DNA of 64,000 nt, from positions 1,070,001-1,134,000 of the forward strand of contig NZ_ARWA01000001.1 of NCBI RefSeq assembly GCF_000385335.1, given 5' to 3'. The stretch is from Methyloferula stellata AR4 (GTDB lineage: Bacteria; Pseudomonadota; Alphaproteobacteria; Rhizobiales; Beijerinckiaceae). Under the pieces are notes generated by a model, which was given only the letters and a program-made list of their open reading frames with translations, did no database searches and had not been told where the DNA came from. The translations under genes and the position numbers were made by a program. Of the stretch, positions 45,748-55,413 are shown piece by piece; positions within the stretch are counted from its first letter, which is position 1; each line of letters opens with the position of its first letter.

Positions 45748-47556
45748 TTGACCAGCGTTACGGCAGACCATGTGAAAGCTCTGCGCGACGCGCAGGACCC
45801 TGCCGCACATAAAGCCTTCGTTCCGCTGCTCATCTTATTTGTGATGAGCCTTGGGCTTATCCTTACCTGGGCGCGGATCGTGGCCGTCTGGCAGACGGGT
45901 TCCATTCACGATCCCGACGATGCCATGCGGCTCGAACAGGTTCGTGCGCTGCTCGCCGGCCAAAATTGGTTCGACATGACCGTCTATCGCCTCGATCCGC
46001 CGGGCGGTGTCTTCATGCATTGGTCGCGGGTCGTCGATATTCCGCTCGCGATTCTGATCAAGGCCTTCGGTCTCGTTCTGCCGGTCGAAGAAGCCGAGCG
46101 CCTGACGCGCATCGTCTTTCCCCTGCTGCTGCAGGTTGCTCTTTATGCGGCGATCGCACGGCTTGCGAAAAACCTGCTCGGCCGCGACGCGATCATGCCG
46201 GCGATTTTCATGGTGCTTCTCTCCGGCATTGCCTTCGGGCAATTCCAGCCGGGACGGATCGATCATCATGCGCCGCAAATCGTCCTTTTGGCCTTCATGC
46301 TGGGCGGACTTGTCGAAGCGGTGAAAGCGCGGCGCATGCTGCCGGGCGCCATTGCCGGCGGATTGGCAGCGCTTTCGCTAGCGATCAGCCTCGAAAACAT
46401 GCCCTTCATCTTCATGCTTTGGAGCCTTGCCGGCGGCCTCTGGCTTTGGCAGGGCCGGGCGATGCGCTTTGTGATGGCGGGCTTCGCACTTGGTCTTCTG
46501 ATCGGCCTGCCGCTCTGCTTTCTCGCAACCGTCGGTCCGGCGCGTTGGCTTCTCTCGGTCCCCGATGCGTTTTCCTTCGGGCAGTTGATTGCCGGAATGG
46601 CCGGCGCTTCGGTGTGTCTCGCGCTCGCCTTTTTGCCGGAGCGCTTCGACCTTTTGCCGGTCAGACTGATCCTCGCCTTGGCTGGCGCCGCGGCCGCTTT
46701 GGGCCTTGTGGCTCTGTTCGGCCCCGGCGCCCTCCGCGAGCCCTTTGCAGGCTTGGACCCGCTTGTGCGCGATGTCTGGCTGTCGAATGTCCACGAGGCC
46801 TGGTCTTTCTTGCGGCTGTCGCGGCAGGAGCCCGAAACCGCGGCGATCTTCATGCTGCCTTTGGTGCTCGGCCTTGCCGGGTCACTCGCTGCGGCATGCG
46901 TTGAAAAAGGCCCGCTTCGCCTGCAATGGATGCTCGTTTCGGCGACGATCCTGATCGGCGTTTTGATGAGCCTCTGGCTCGTTCGGGTTCTGTCATCCGT
47001 CGGCCCCATCGCACCTTTGGGCGGTGTCTGGGCCGTGATGAAACTCAACACGTGGCTCATGCAGTCAGGCAGGCGCAAGGCAGCGCTTTGGTCTTTCGCT
47101 TTGCTTTTGCCTTTCGCATCGATCCCCTGGGCTCTGGCGATCGGCAGTGCCGAGACAGATACGAAGAAAGCGTCCGAAAACTGTCATGCTACGGCTGCCT
47201 TCGAAGCCTTCAAGGCTTTGCCGTCCGGACTCATTCTCGCACCGATCGACTCGGGCTCGCATCTCCTTGCCTTTACGTCGCATAGCGTTCTGGCTGCCCC
47301 TTATCATCGCAACAATCACGGTAACGTGCTTGCGCTTAAGGCCTTCCTCGCTCCGCCGGATGAGTCTCGCGCGATTGTGATGGCAAGCGGCGCGAATTAT
47401 GTCGCGATTTGTCCGGATTTTGGAGAGACCAAAATTCTTGGCGAGCGCAAGCCTCAGTCTCTCTCCGCCAATTTATCGGCGGGGGATGTGCCCGATTGGC
47501 TCGTACCAATTCCGGCACCACATACGCCGTATAGGATTTTCGCAGTCCGCCCGTGA
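45748..47556 (+). CDS. Polytopic membrane protein, GT-C glycosyltransferase-like
   Basis: A 602-residue protein with about a dozen hydrophobic helices and a soluble C-terminal region (from about residue 480). The first extracytoplasmic loop has DPDDAMRLEQVRALL and DPPGGVFMHWSR, and GRIDHHAPQ occurs near residue 170; acidic first-loop motifs followed by a DHH region resemble GT-C enzymes such as STT3/PMT-type glycosyltransferases that use polyprenyl-phosphate donors. Substrate unknown; the assignment is by pattern only. It is followed by the Spy-like gene after 12 bp, an apparent two-gene unit ending in the terminator at 48229. Confidence 0.6.
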   Translation: MTSVTADHVKALRDAQDPAAHKAFVPLLILFVMSLGLILTWARIVAVWQTGSIHDPDDAMRLEQVRALLAGQNWFDMTVYRLDPPGGVFMHWSRVVDIPLAILIKAFGLVLPVEEAERLTRIVFPLLLQVALYAAIARLAKNLLGRDAIMPAIFMVLLSGIAFGQFQPGRIDHHAPQIVLLAFMLGGLVEAVKARRMLPGAIAGGLAALSLAISLENMPFIFMLWSLAGGLWLWQGRAMRFVMAGFALGLLIGLPLCFLATVGPARWLLSVPDAFSFGQLIAGMAGASVCLALAFLPERFDLLPVRLILALAGAAAALGLVALFGPGALREPFAGLDPLVRDVWLSNVHEAWSFLRLSRQEPETAAIFMLPLVLGLAGSLAAACVEKGPLRLQWMLVSATILIGVLMSLWLVRVLSSVGPIAPLGGVWAVMKLNTWLMQSGRRKAALWSFALLLPFASIPWALAIGSAETDTKKASENCHATAAFEAFKALPSGLILAPIDSGSHLLAFTSHSVLAAPYHRNNHGNVLALKAFLAPPDESRAIVMASGANYVAICPDFGETKILGERKPQSLSANLSAGDVPDWLVPIPAPHTPYRIFAVRP

Positions 47557-47568
47557 CCCGGAGAAGAG

Positions 47569-48189
47569 ATGATGAAGAACCGTTTCCCCCTAGCCCTCGT
47601 TCTAGCAGGACTCATCAGTGCAGGCGGTATCGCCGCCGCGATCAATGCTCAGGCGCAGCAGGCGCCGCATGATGATCCGGCCTCGAAAATGATGATGATG
47701 GGGCATGATCGAGATCATGAATCCTCGCATGAACTCTCGCCGGCGGACCGGGCGGCTTTTCTCGATGCGCGCGTCGCGGCTCTGCATGCTGGCCTCACTC
47801 TGACGCCGGATCAGGAGAAGCTTTGGCCGCCGGTCGAAACCGCGTTGCGCGGGGCCGCTCAGACCATGGCCGACCGGCGCAAGATCTGGCACGACGAACC
47901 GCGTCCCGCCGATCCGGTGCAATTCCTGAAGCGGGTCAGCGAGGGCGCGCTCGCGCGCGGCGAAGCGCTGAAGAAACTCGCCGACGCCGCGGGGCCGCTT
48001 TATGCGACCTTGAGCGACGAGCAGAAACACCGGCTGCCGATCCTGCTCGAACATCTGCATCCGCACGGAATGCATTCTGCGATGATGGGCCAGGGCGAAC
48101 ATCGCTCCGGGCCGGAAGGTGAACATCACGGCTGGTGGTCGCATGATCATTCCGATCACGACGACCATGACGATCAATCGGACCACTGA
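47569..48189 (+). CDS. Spy/CpxP-like periplasmic protein (LTXXQ motif)
   Basis: A 206-residue protein with signal peptide (KNRFPLALVLAGLISAGGIAAAINAQAQQ), a Met/His-rich segment, and a helical core with two LTxxQ-type motifs (LTLTPDQEKLW; TLSDEQKHRL), as in Spy and CpxP, which are periplasmic chaperones or stress regulators. The C-terminal 45 residues are very rich in His and Asp (HGWWSHDHSDHDDHDD), suggesting metal binding. ATG after GGAGAAGAG, 12 bp behind the GT-C-like gene. Confidence 0.8.
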   Translation: MMKNRFPLALVLAGLISAGGIAAAINAQAQQAPHDDPASKMMMMGHDRDHESSHELSPADRAAFLDARVAALHAGLTLTPDQEKLWPPVETALRGAAQTMADRRKIWHDEPRPADPVQFLKRVSEGALARGEALKKLADAAGPLYATLSDEQKHRLPILLEHLHPHGMHSAMMGQGEHRSGPEGEHHGWWSHDHSDHDDHDDQSDH

Positions 48190-48228
48190 AGATATTCGAC
48201 TTTAGCTACGTCTTACGGGCTCCATGCT

Positions 48229-48253
48229 GGCGGCGCTTTCGCGCCGCCTTTTT
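48229..48253 (+). terminator. Intrinsic terminator after the Spy-like gene
   Basis: Perfect 8-bp stem GGCGGCGC / GCGCCGCC, TTTC loop, then five T residues, 40 bp after the stop codon. Confidence 0.9.
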
Positions 48254-48255
48254 AT

Positions 48256-49905
48256 TCAAGATCCTTTGTTGAGTTTGCGCATCTCGGCGATCAATCCGGC
48301 GGTGGATGAGTCGAGTCCCGCGGTCGATGCGCTCTTGTCGGCGATGATCGGCGCCAGCCGAAGCGCCAATTCCTTGCCGAGTTCGACGCCCCATTGATCG
48401 AAGGCATTGATGTTCCAGATCACCGATTGCACGAAGACCTTGTGCTCATAAAGCGCGATCAACTGGCCGAGCACGCGCGGCGATAGTTTCTTATAGATGA
48501 ATGTGCTCGATGGTCTGTTGCCCGCAAAGACCTTGTGCGGCGCCAGCGCCTTGATCGCAGCCGCATCGAGACCCTGCTTTTGCAATTGCGTCTCGACTTC
48601 CGCGAGCGAGCGTCCGCGCATCAAGGCTTCGCTCTGGGCGAGGCAATTGGCGAATAGCAATTGATGATGCTTGGCGTCGGCCGCATTGGGTTGTGCCGCG
48701 ATCAGAAAATCGATCGGCACGATGTCGGTGCCTTGATGCAGCATCTGGAAGAAGGCGTGCTGGCCATTGGTGCCGGGCTCGCCGAAAATGACCGGCGCCG
48801 TTTCATGCGTGACCGGCTCGCCGTTGAGGCGCACAGACTTGCCGTTCGACTCCATTTCGAGCTGTTGCAGATAGGCGGGAAAGCGCGCCATCCGCTGATC
48901 ATAGGGGATCACCGCCTGAGTCCGGTAGTCCCAGAGGTTGCGATACCAGATACCGATAAGCGCCATGATCACGGGGCCGTTTTGCTCTAACGGCGTCTCG
49001 CGGAAATGCGTGTCTATATCCTGACCGCCAAGCAGGAACTTCTCGAATTTCTCCGCGCCTATGCCGATCGCGAGCGAGAGCCCGATCGACGACCAGACCG
49101 AGAGCCGTCCGCCGACATAATCCCAAAAGCCGAAGATGCGGTCGGGCTTGATGCCGAAGGCGGCAACCTTGTCGAGCGCCGTCGAGACCGCGCAGAAATG
49201 ATCGGCGACGGCGGCCTCGCCCAATTTTTCCGCGACGATGGCGCGTGCGGATGCGGCATTCGTCATCGTCTCCAAGGTCGTGAAGGTCTTGGAGCAGATG
49301 ATGAAGAGCGTCGTCGCCAAAGGCACGCCGGCCAATGTGTCGCCGAGATCGGCGCCATCGACATTGGCGACGAAATGCAATTTGAGCTTCGGCGAAACGA
49401 AGGGCGACAAGGCGCGTCCCGCCATGGCGGGGCCGAGGTCCGAGCCGCCGATGCCTATATTGATGATATCGGTGAAGGGCGCGCCGCTCGCCGATTTGAT
49501 TTCGCCCTTGCGGATCGCTTCGGCGAAGGCGAGGACCTTTTTACGCTCCGCGAGCACTTCCGGCATCACGTCGCGGCCTTCGGCGATCATCGGCCGATCG
49601 GTCAGATTGCGCAGCGCCATATGCATGGCGCTTCGATGTTCCGTCACGTTGACGAGATCGCCCGCAAAAAGCGCCGCGCGTTTCTCTTCAAGCCCCGCCG
49701 CGCGGGCAAGCGCTACAAGCAGATCGAGGGTTTTCCGGGTGACGCGATGTTTCGAGAAATCGAAGAGAACGTCGTCGAGCTGAATATGGAACTTCGCGTA
49801 GCGTTCCGGATCGGCGGCGAAGAAATCCGCGATCTTTTGATTTTCCATTTCGGCCCGATGCGCGGCGAGAGCGTCCCAGGCGTCCGTCAGCTTTGTTTGG
49901 TCCAT
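48256..49905 (-). CDS. pgi: Glucose-6-phosphate isomerase
   Basis: Interconverts glucose 6-phosphate and fructose 6-phosphate. From ATG 49905 (MDQTKLTDAWDALAAHRAEM) the protein is 549 residues, the usual bacterial length; the frame to 49965 adds an unsupported 20. Blocks: NIGIGGSDLGPAMAGRAL, SKTFTTLETMTNA, GRLSVWSSIGLSLAIGI, EPGTNGQHAFFQMLHQGTDIVPIDFL and NAFDQWGVELGKELA. The symporter gene ends immediately upstream on the same strand (67 bp to this ATG). Confidence 0.97.
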   Translation of the reverse strand: MDQTKLTDAWDALAAHRAEMENQKIADFFAADPERYAKFHIQLDDVLFDFSKHRVTRKTLDLLVALARAAGLEEKRAALFAGDLVNVTEHRSAMHMALRNLTDRPMIAEGRDVMPEVLAERKKVLAFAEAIRKGEIKSASGAPFTDIINIGIGGSDLGPAMAGRALSPFVSPKLKLHFVANVDGADLGDTLAGVPLATTLFIICSKTFTTLETMTNAASARAIVAEKLGEAAVADHFCAVSTALDKVAAFGIKPDRIFGFWDYVGGRLSVWSSIGLSLAIGIGAEKFEKFLLGGQDIDTHFRETPLEQNGPVIMALIGIWYRNLWDYRTQAVIPYDQRMARFPAYLQQLEMESNGKSVRLNGEPVTHETAPVIFGEPGTNGQHAFFQMLHQGTDIVPIDFLIAAQPNAADAKHHQLLFANCLAQSEALMRGRSLAEVETQLQKQGLDAAAIKALAPHKVFAGNRPSSTFIYKKLSPRVLGQLIALYEHKVFVQSVIWNINAFDQWGVELGKELALRLAPIIADKSASTAGLDSSTAGLIAEMRKLNKGS

Positions 49906-49971
49906 TGATGCCTCGCGAGAAAAGGATCGCGACGCATCGGGAGCCGCGGTCCGCGGCTCCCCCATTCGCCG

Positions 49972-51456
49972 CTATTCGGCCGTGCTTATCACGGGCTTGC
50001 GTTGCGCCAATAAGGCATTGACGGCGAGCGTCACGACAATATTGAGAACAAGCGCCAGAAGTCCGACATAAAGCGTGATCTTCGTGTCGCCGAAGACCAG
50101 CGTATGAAGCGGCTTCAACCCGTCCATCCAAGAGAAATAGGTGCCGACGGCCAAGCCGGACGCCCAGCCCGCGAGCAAAGCCGGCGCGCGGAACCAGTTT
50201 GTAAATAGGCCGAAGACTACCGCGGGAAAGGTCTGCAAGATCCACAATCCGCCGAGCAATTGCAGATCGAGTGCGAATTGCGTCGGCAGAAACAGGATGA
50301 CCAGCAATGCGCCGACCTTGACGACCAAGGAAGTGACTTTCGCGACCTTGGCCTCGCCCGCATGGCTGACGTTCGGATCGACATAGGCCTTCCAGACATT
50401 GCGCGTGAAAAGATTGGCGGCGCCAATCGACATCACGGCGGCGGGCACCAGCGCGCCAATCCCGATGGCAGCGAAGGCAAAGCCCGCGAACCATCCGGGG
50501 AACAAGGTCTTGAAGAGCATCGGGACGACGTCATTATTGCTCGCGACCTTCAAATGCGCCGCATGGCCCATATAGCCGAGCAGGGCGATAAGGCCGAGGA
50601 GCAATGTATAGGCCGGCAGCAGCATCGCGTTTTTGCGAATCGTCTGGGCGCTCTTGCTCGCAAAAATCCCGGTCAGCGTATGCGGATACATGAAGGCGGC
50701 GAGCGCCGATCCGAAGGCGAGCGTCGCATAGGCCATATATTGCGAAGGCGCGAGCAGGATGCCGCCCGATCCCTTGGCCTTGAAGGCCTCGTCGGCCGCC
50801 GAAAAGATCGCGCCATAGCCGCCGAGCTTGATCGGGATGATGGCGATCGCGACGATCACGATGATGTAGATCATCGCATCCTTGACGAAGGCGATCAGGG
50901 CCGGCGCCCGCAGGCCGGACGAATAAGTGTAGAGCGCGAGTACGAGGAAGGCCAGAATCAGCGGGATTTCGCCGGTAAGGCCAAGAGCCTTGATGACAGC
51001 CGCCATGCCGATGAGCTGCAAGGCGATATAGGGCATGGTCGCGATGATGCCCGTCAGGGCGACGGCAAGTTCGAGCCCGCGCGATTGATATTGATCGTGA
51101 ACAATATCGGCGGCGGTGACGTGAGCTCCGTCCTTGGCGCGGCGCCAGAGCAGCGGCATGACCGCGAAGACGAAAGGATAGACGATGATCGTATAGGGCA
51201 AGGCAAAGAAGCCGTAGGCGCCGACGCCGAAGACGAGCGCCGGAACCGCGATCACCGTATAGGCGGTGTAAAAATCGCCGCCGACCAGGAACCAGGTGAT
51301 CCAGGTACCGAATTGGCGACCGCCCAATCCCCATTCGTCGATATGGGCGAGCGTCGCGGGCCGCCGCCATTTCGCGGCGACGAAGCCCATGACGGTCACG
51401 AGCAGAAAGAAGAAGACGAAGACGGCGATCGCCGGATAGTCGAGCTCACTCGTCAT
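49972..51456 (-). CDS. Sodium:solute symporter, monocarboxylate permease (MctP-like)
   Basis: A 494-residue inner-membrane transporter of the SSS family with about 13 helices. The N-terminal WGLGGRQFGTWITWFLVGGDFYTAYTVIAVPALVFGVGAYGFFALPYTIIVYP is typical of the MctP/ActP branch that takes up lactate, pyruvate, acetate or alanine. The pairing with the tiny DUF3311 protein encoded just upstream, which it overlaps by 11 bp, is characteristic of rhizobial MctP. lctP at 61 kb offers a second lactate route. Confidence 0.88.
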   Translation of the reverse strand: MTSELDYPAIAVFVFFFLLVTVMGFVAAKWRRPATLAHIDEWGLGGRQFGTWITWFLVGGDFYTAYTVIAVPALVFGVGAYGFFALPYTIIVYPFVFAVMPLLWRRAKDGAHVTAADIVHDQYQSRGLELAVALTGIIATMPYIALQLIGMAAVIKALGLTGEIPLILAFLVLALYTYSSGLRAPALIAFVKDAMIYIIVIVAIAIIPIKLGGYGAIFSAADEAFKAKGSGGILLAPSQYMAYATLAFGSALAAFMYPHTLTGIFASKSAQTIRKNAMLLPAYTLLLGLIALLGYMGHAAHLKVASNNDVVPMLFKTLFPGWFAGFAFAAIGIGALVPAAVMSIGAANLFTRNVWKAYVDPNVSHAGEAKVAKVTSLVVKVGALLVILFLPTQFALDLQLLGGLWILQTFPAVVFGLFTNWFRAPALLAGWASGLAVGTYFSWMDGLKPLHTLVFGDTKITLYVGLLALVLNIVVTLAVNALLAQRKPVISTAE

Positions 51457-51643
51457 CGGGCAGACTCCGATAGACGATGTAGATCAGGATCGAGGTCAGC
51501 GGCACCCAAGCGAGCTGATACCAATAGAAAAAGGGAAAGCCGAAAAGATCGGGAGCCGCCCTGTTATAGGGGCCGACGATAAGCAGTCCGAGATAGGGAA
51601 GCAGCAACAGGAACCACAGCGGGCTCGGGCGGGATTTCGGCAT
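51446..51643 (-). CDS. DUF3311 small membrane protein, symporter partner
   Basis: 65 residues with two membrane helices (LWFLLLLPYLGLLIVGPYN and FFYWYQLAWVPLTSILIYIVYRSL). DUF3311 proteins regularly precede SSS-family symporters and are thought to be accessory subunits. The reading frame overlaps the symporter start by 11 bp, so translation is coupled. The helicase gene ends 35 bp to its right, on the same strand. Confidence 0.88.
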   Translation of the reverse strand: MPKSRPSPLWFLLLLPYLGLLIVGPYNRAAPDLFGFPFFYWYQLAWVPLTSILIYIVYRSLPDDE

Positions 51644-51677
51644 GTTTCCAGTCCAAATAAGATCGAGACCGCCGAGC

Positions 51678-54600
51678 TTATTTGGAATCCGCGTTATTTT
51701 CGAGCCTTGCCTTTAGTTCTAGAAGTTTTGCAAAGGGCGAATTGGGGTCGGGCTGGCGCTCGCGCGGCGGACGCGGCGCATTTGCCGGTTTGTTCTGGCG
51801 ATCCTGGCGATGCTCATCCTGCCTTGGACCCTTGGGCCCGGACTTGCCGCGCCGATTGTCGAAATGCGGCTTGGCGGATTGTTCGTTGCCTTCGCCTGCC
51901 GCTGGCGCAGCACCAGCTTCTTGATTTTGTTTTTGGTTTTCGCGGCGCGGCTGATGTCTGCGATTGTCGTTTCTATGCCGCTCGCCTCTGTGGGCGTCGT
52001 CGCGGCCCTCGTGGTTCAGTGCCGCCGCGGCACCGGCCTCGACCGTTTCAGGGGTTGTCGCTGCGTTGGCCGGTGCACCAGGAGCGCCGGCATGCGCATG
52101 TCTTGCGGGCCGGTTGCGTTGATTACGCGGCGCAGTATGTTTTTGGTGGTGCTGGCGATGCGGATGCCAGACTTCGATGAGTTGGGGTTCGGCTTCGGCA
52201 GCCGGCTCAGCGGCCTCGATTTGATCGGGCGCTGCCGCGACGGGCTCGCTTGCCGCCTCAGCGGCGGTGTCCGCCGGGCTCTCCGCCGGAGCTTCTGCCG
52301 ATATTTCGGCTTGGACCTCCATCGGGACTTCGGCGGGTGCTTCCGCCGATGGTTCGGCAGTTATCACTTCAACAGGCGTCTCTTCGGCAACTGTCTCTTC
52401 GGCAATTGCTTCTTGGACAACTGTTTCCTCGACAGCCTCCGGCTTCGCCTCGCCCGCGCTTGCGTCTGCTTCCGGCGCCGGTGTCTCTTGCGTTGCCGCG
52501 GGCTCGGTCACATGCACAGGTTCGGTCGAGGCTTTGGGAATCAAAGGCAAGGTGATCGCTGGACCTTTGCGTTGCTCCGACTGATAGCCGAGCGAGCGCA
52601 GGATCGAGGCGAAACTTTCGCCAGAGCAACCCGCAAGCGATGTCATATTGACGGTCACGACGAATCCATCGCCATCGGCAGAGCCTGGCGGCGGATCGCC
52701 GGGCGTGGTGCCGGGCCGATAGGCGACGGCGGGGCGGATGAGATCGGCGAGACGTTCCAGAATATCGACGCGCACCGCGCGGTCGCCGCAGACGCGAAAG
52801 CCCGCCGCGCGATAAAGGCCCTTCGGCACATCCTTGTCGGCGACGAAAGACGTGCGTCCCGAAGAGGCGAGATGCGGGACTTCATCGAGGCCTTTCATCT
52901 CTTCGACGCCGCCATGGCGCAAGGCCCAGAGTTGCGCGGCGAGCGCACGCGGCGCCGGCTTGACGAGTTGCGGCAGATAGAGATGAAAGGCGCCGAAGCG
53001 CACGCCGAATTTGCGCAGAGCCGCGCGCGCTTCCTGCGACAGGCCTTTGACATCTTCCGCGACGCGGGCGCGTTCGAGAATGCCGAGCGACTCCGCCACT
53101 TGGAAGGCGATGCCGCGTGCAATGCCTTCGAGCCCTTCGCCTTTTTCGAGCTCCGCCAGCGGGCCGAGAAGCTTCTTAATATGTTGCGCCGTCCAGAGAT
53201 CGAGCCGCCTTTGCACCTTTTCGAGGTCGGCGCCGGTCAATTGCTCGTCTGACAGGATGCGCGCGCGTGGTTCGAGTATATGCGCTCCATCGACGAGTTT
53301 CGCGACCGGCTCGCCGAGCCAGCGGATCAACCCGTCATTGGCGAGAACGAAGGCTTCGTCGACCGCCTCGTGAACGCGTGTCGCGCGTCCTTCGATTTCG
53401 CTCGCGAGCGCCTTTTGCGCGGCGGCATTCAAGGTGCGCGCCGCTTCGCCGCCGGCCTGCGGGTCGGCTGTGAAGCGAAAACCGTTGAGATGACCGACAT
53501 GCTGGCCTTCGACCATCACATCGCCGCTGCTCGTTACTTCCGCTTCCAACATCACGTTCTCTCTCAAACGACGCATGAGCACGCTCGTCCGCCGGTCCAC
53601 AAACCTTTGGGCGAGACGCTCGTGCAAAGCGTCCGACAATATGTCCTCTACCCGACGCGTGACCCCCTGCCAATGCTCGGGGTCATCAAGCCAGTCCGTT
53701 CTATTCGCAATGAAGGTCCAGGTGCGAACCTGAGCAATTCGTGCGGATAGGGTATCGAGGTCGCCGTCGACCCGATCCAATACACTCACATGCCGGGCGA
53801 ACCAATCCTGTGGAATATGGCCCGCCCGCACAATAAAGTGGAAGATCGAAAGCGCCAATTCCGCGTGAGCCGCCGGGGATAATTTCCGGTAATCGGGGAT
53901 CTGGCAAGTTTCCCATAGCCGCGCGATATCGGCTTTCGTCTTGGCGGCGCGGATCACTTTTTCGTCGCGGGAGGCGATTTCCAGCACCAATTGGTCTTGC
54001 GCGACAGGCGCGCGTGTCAAACCGGGCTCTTTCGGCGTGATATCGAGCGAGGCCGCGAGCGCCGTCAGAGACGCGAAATCGAGATCGGTGTTGCGCCATT
54101 GCAGCATACGGACCGGTTCAAAGCGATGATCTTCCAAGGCTTCGACCAGTTCCGGGTCAAACGGCGGACAACGGCCGGTGGTCCCGAATGTCCCATCGCG
54201 CATATGGCGTCCGGCGCGCCCGGCAATCTGGCCGAATTCGGCTGGAATGAGGCGGCGATAATGCCAGCCGTCGAATTTCCGGTCGGACGCGAAGGCAATG
54301 TGATCGACATCGAGATTGAGGCCCATGCCGATCGCGTCCGTCGCAACGATATAATCTATGTCGCCGTTTTGAAACATTTCGACTTGGGCATTGCGGGTGC
54401 GCGGCGATAGAGCTCCAAGAACAACCGCCGCCCCACCGCGTTGGCGCCTGATCCATTCTGCGATCGCATAGACTTCCTCGGCCGAGAAGGCGACGATGGC
54501 CGAGCGGGGCGGCAGCCGCGCAATCTTTTTCTCTCCGGCGAAGGTCAATTTCGACAGGCGCGGGCGCGAGAAGATGGGCGCGCCCGGCAAAAGCTCGCGC

Positions 54601-55034
54601 AATGCGCGTTCCATCGTCGAGGCGCCGATCAGCAAAGTCTCTTCGGAGCCGCGCCGGTTGAGCAGCCGGTCGGTGAAAATATGGCCGCGGTCGAGATCGG
54701 CAGCGAGTTGGATTTCATCGATCGCCACAAAGGCGACGTCGAGATCGCGTGGCATAGCCTCGACCGTCGATATCCAATAGCGCGGATTTTTGGGTTTGAT
54801 CTTTTCCTCGCCGGTGATGAGCGCGACCGCCGAAGCGCCAACCTTTTCAGCGACGCGATTATAGACCTCGCGGGCGAGCAGCCGCAGTGGCAGGCCGATG
54901 ATGCCGCTCGCATGCGAAAGCATGCGCTCGATCGCATAATGGGTCTTGCCGGTATTGGTCGGCCCGAGCAGCACGCTGACGCTTTTCGCGCGATCGCTTG
55001 GATGCAGATGGGCCGCCGGAACTAAGACATTCAT
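51678..55034 (-). CDS. SUV3/MgpS-like ATP-dependent RNA helicase with long low-complexity tail
   Basis: The 1118-residue protein begins with a superfamily 2 helicase core: Walker A GPTNTGKT (24-31), DEIQ near 107, GAST (motif III region), FSAEEVYAIAEW, TDAIGMGLN and QIAGRAGR, the set seen in mitochondrial SUV3. SUV3-like middle domains extend to about residue 830. The C-terminal 250 residues change character: an acidic Glu/Ala/Val-rich block (EETVVQEAIAEETVAEETPVEV, then PAEVP-type repeats) followed by a basic His/Arg/Asn/Gln-rich block, ending LELKARLENNADSK. RNA-degradosome or ribosome-related unwinding is inferred. ATG 55034. Confidence 0.9.
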   Translation of the reverse strand: MNVLVPAAHLHPSDRAKSVSVLLGPTNTGKTHYAIERMLSHASGIIGLPLRLLAREVYNRVAEKVGASAVALITGEEKIKPKNPRYWISTVEAMPRDLDVAFVAIDEIQLAADLDRGHIFTDRLLNRRGSEETLLIGASTMERALRELLPGAPIFSRPRLSKLTFAGEKKIARLPPRSAIVAFSAEEVYAIAEWIRRQRGGAAVVLGALSPRTRNAQVEMFQNGDIDYIVATDAIGMGLNLDVDHIAFASDRKFDGWHYRRLIPAEFGQIAGRAGRHMRDGTFGTTGRCPPFDPELVEALEDHRFEPVRMLQWRNTDLDFASLTALAASLDITPKEPGLTRAPVAQDQLVLEIASRDEKVIRAAKTKADIARLWETCQIPDYRKLSPAAHAELALSIFHFIVRAGHIPQDWFARHVSVLDRVDGDLDTLSARIAQVRTWTFIANRTDWLDDPEHWQGVTRRVEDILSDALHERLAQRFVDRRTSVLMRRLRENVMLEAEVTSSGDVMVEGQHVGHLNGFRFTADPQAGGEAARTLNAAAQKALASEIEGRATRVHEAVDEAFVLANDGLIRWLGEPVAKLVDGAHILEPRARILSDEQLTGADLEKVQRRLDLWTAQHIKKLLGPLAELEKGEGLEGIARGIAFQVAESLGILERARVAEDVKGLSQEARAALRKFGVRFGAFHLYLPQLVKPAPRALAAQLWALRHGGVEEMKGLDEVPHLASSGRTSFVADKDVPKGLYRAAGFRVCGDRAVRVDILERLADLIRPAVAYRPGTTPGDPPPGSADGDGFVVTVNMTSLAGCSGESFASILRSLGYQSEQRKGPAITLPLIPKASTEPVHVTEPAATQETPAPEADASAGEAKPEAVEETVVQEAIAEETVAEETPVEVITAEPSAEAPAEVPMEVQAEISAEAPAESPADTAAEAASEPVAAAPDQIEAAEPAAEAEPQLIEVWHPHRQHHQKHTAPRNQRNRPARHAHAGAPGAPANAATTPETVEAGAAAALNHEGRDDAHRGERHRNDNRRHQPRRENQKQNQEAGAAPAAGEGNEQSAKPHFDNRRGKSGPKGPRQDEHRQDRQNKPANAPRPPRERQPDPNSPFAKLLELKARLENNADSK

Positions 55035-55413
55035 CGACGCAGGCCGGCACCGTCATGAGAGAGGGGCGGAGAAGGGTTCTCTGTATCACAATGGCATCGC
55101 GCGCCCAGCCGTTCTTTACGTTCTGAACGAGTCACGAACGAATCGCGGCCGAATCGCCGACACGAGCCAAGATCCCGCTTTGTTCCCGACAAGATCATGT
55201 GGCTTAGCATGACGCGACCACAGGATGCGGTGAAATTGGGCTTTTCTGGGGGTTTTTCATGGCCTGTGGAAAGCGTTCAAAACGCCGATCGTTGCGGACT
55301 CCGGACGGGCTTTTTGTCAACAAGGTGGCATCCTTGATTCATATAGGACTTCACTTTCGAAATGCGCGCCTGCGAAGGTTTTTTCGCCGGCGTCTAGGGG
55401 CTAGCAGGAGTTT
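55035..55413. other. Gene-free stretch between helicase and GST-like genes
   Basis: 379 bp with no coding frame I trust, no repeat family copy and no clear terminator. The helicase promoter must lie at its left end. A TTGTCA at about 55316 has no good -10 partner. Confidence 0.5.

Noticed and set aside
55164-55194. GGAAC on the minus strand upstream of the helicase
   Set aside because: The position expected for CGTT reads TCGT or CGTG; not a match.
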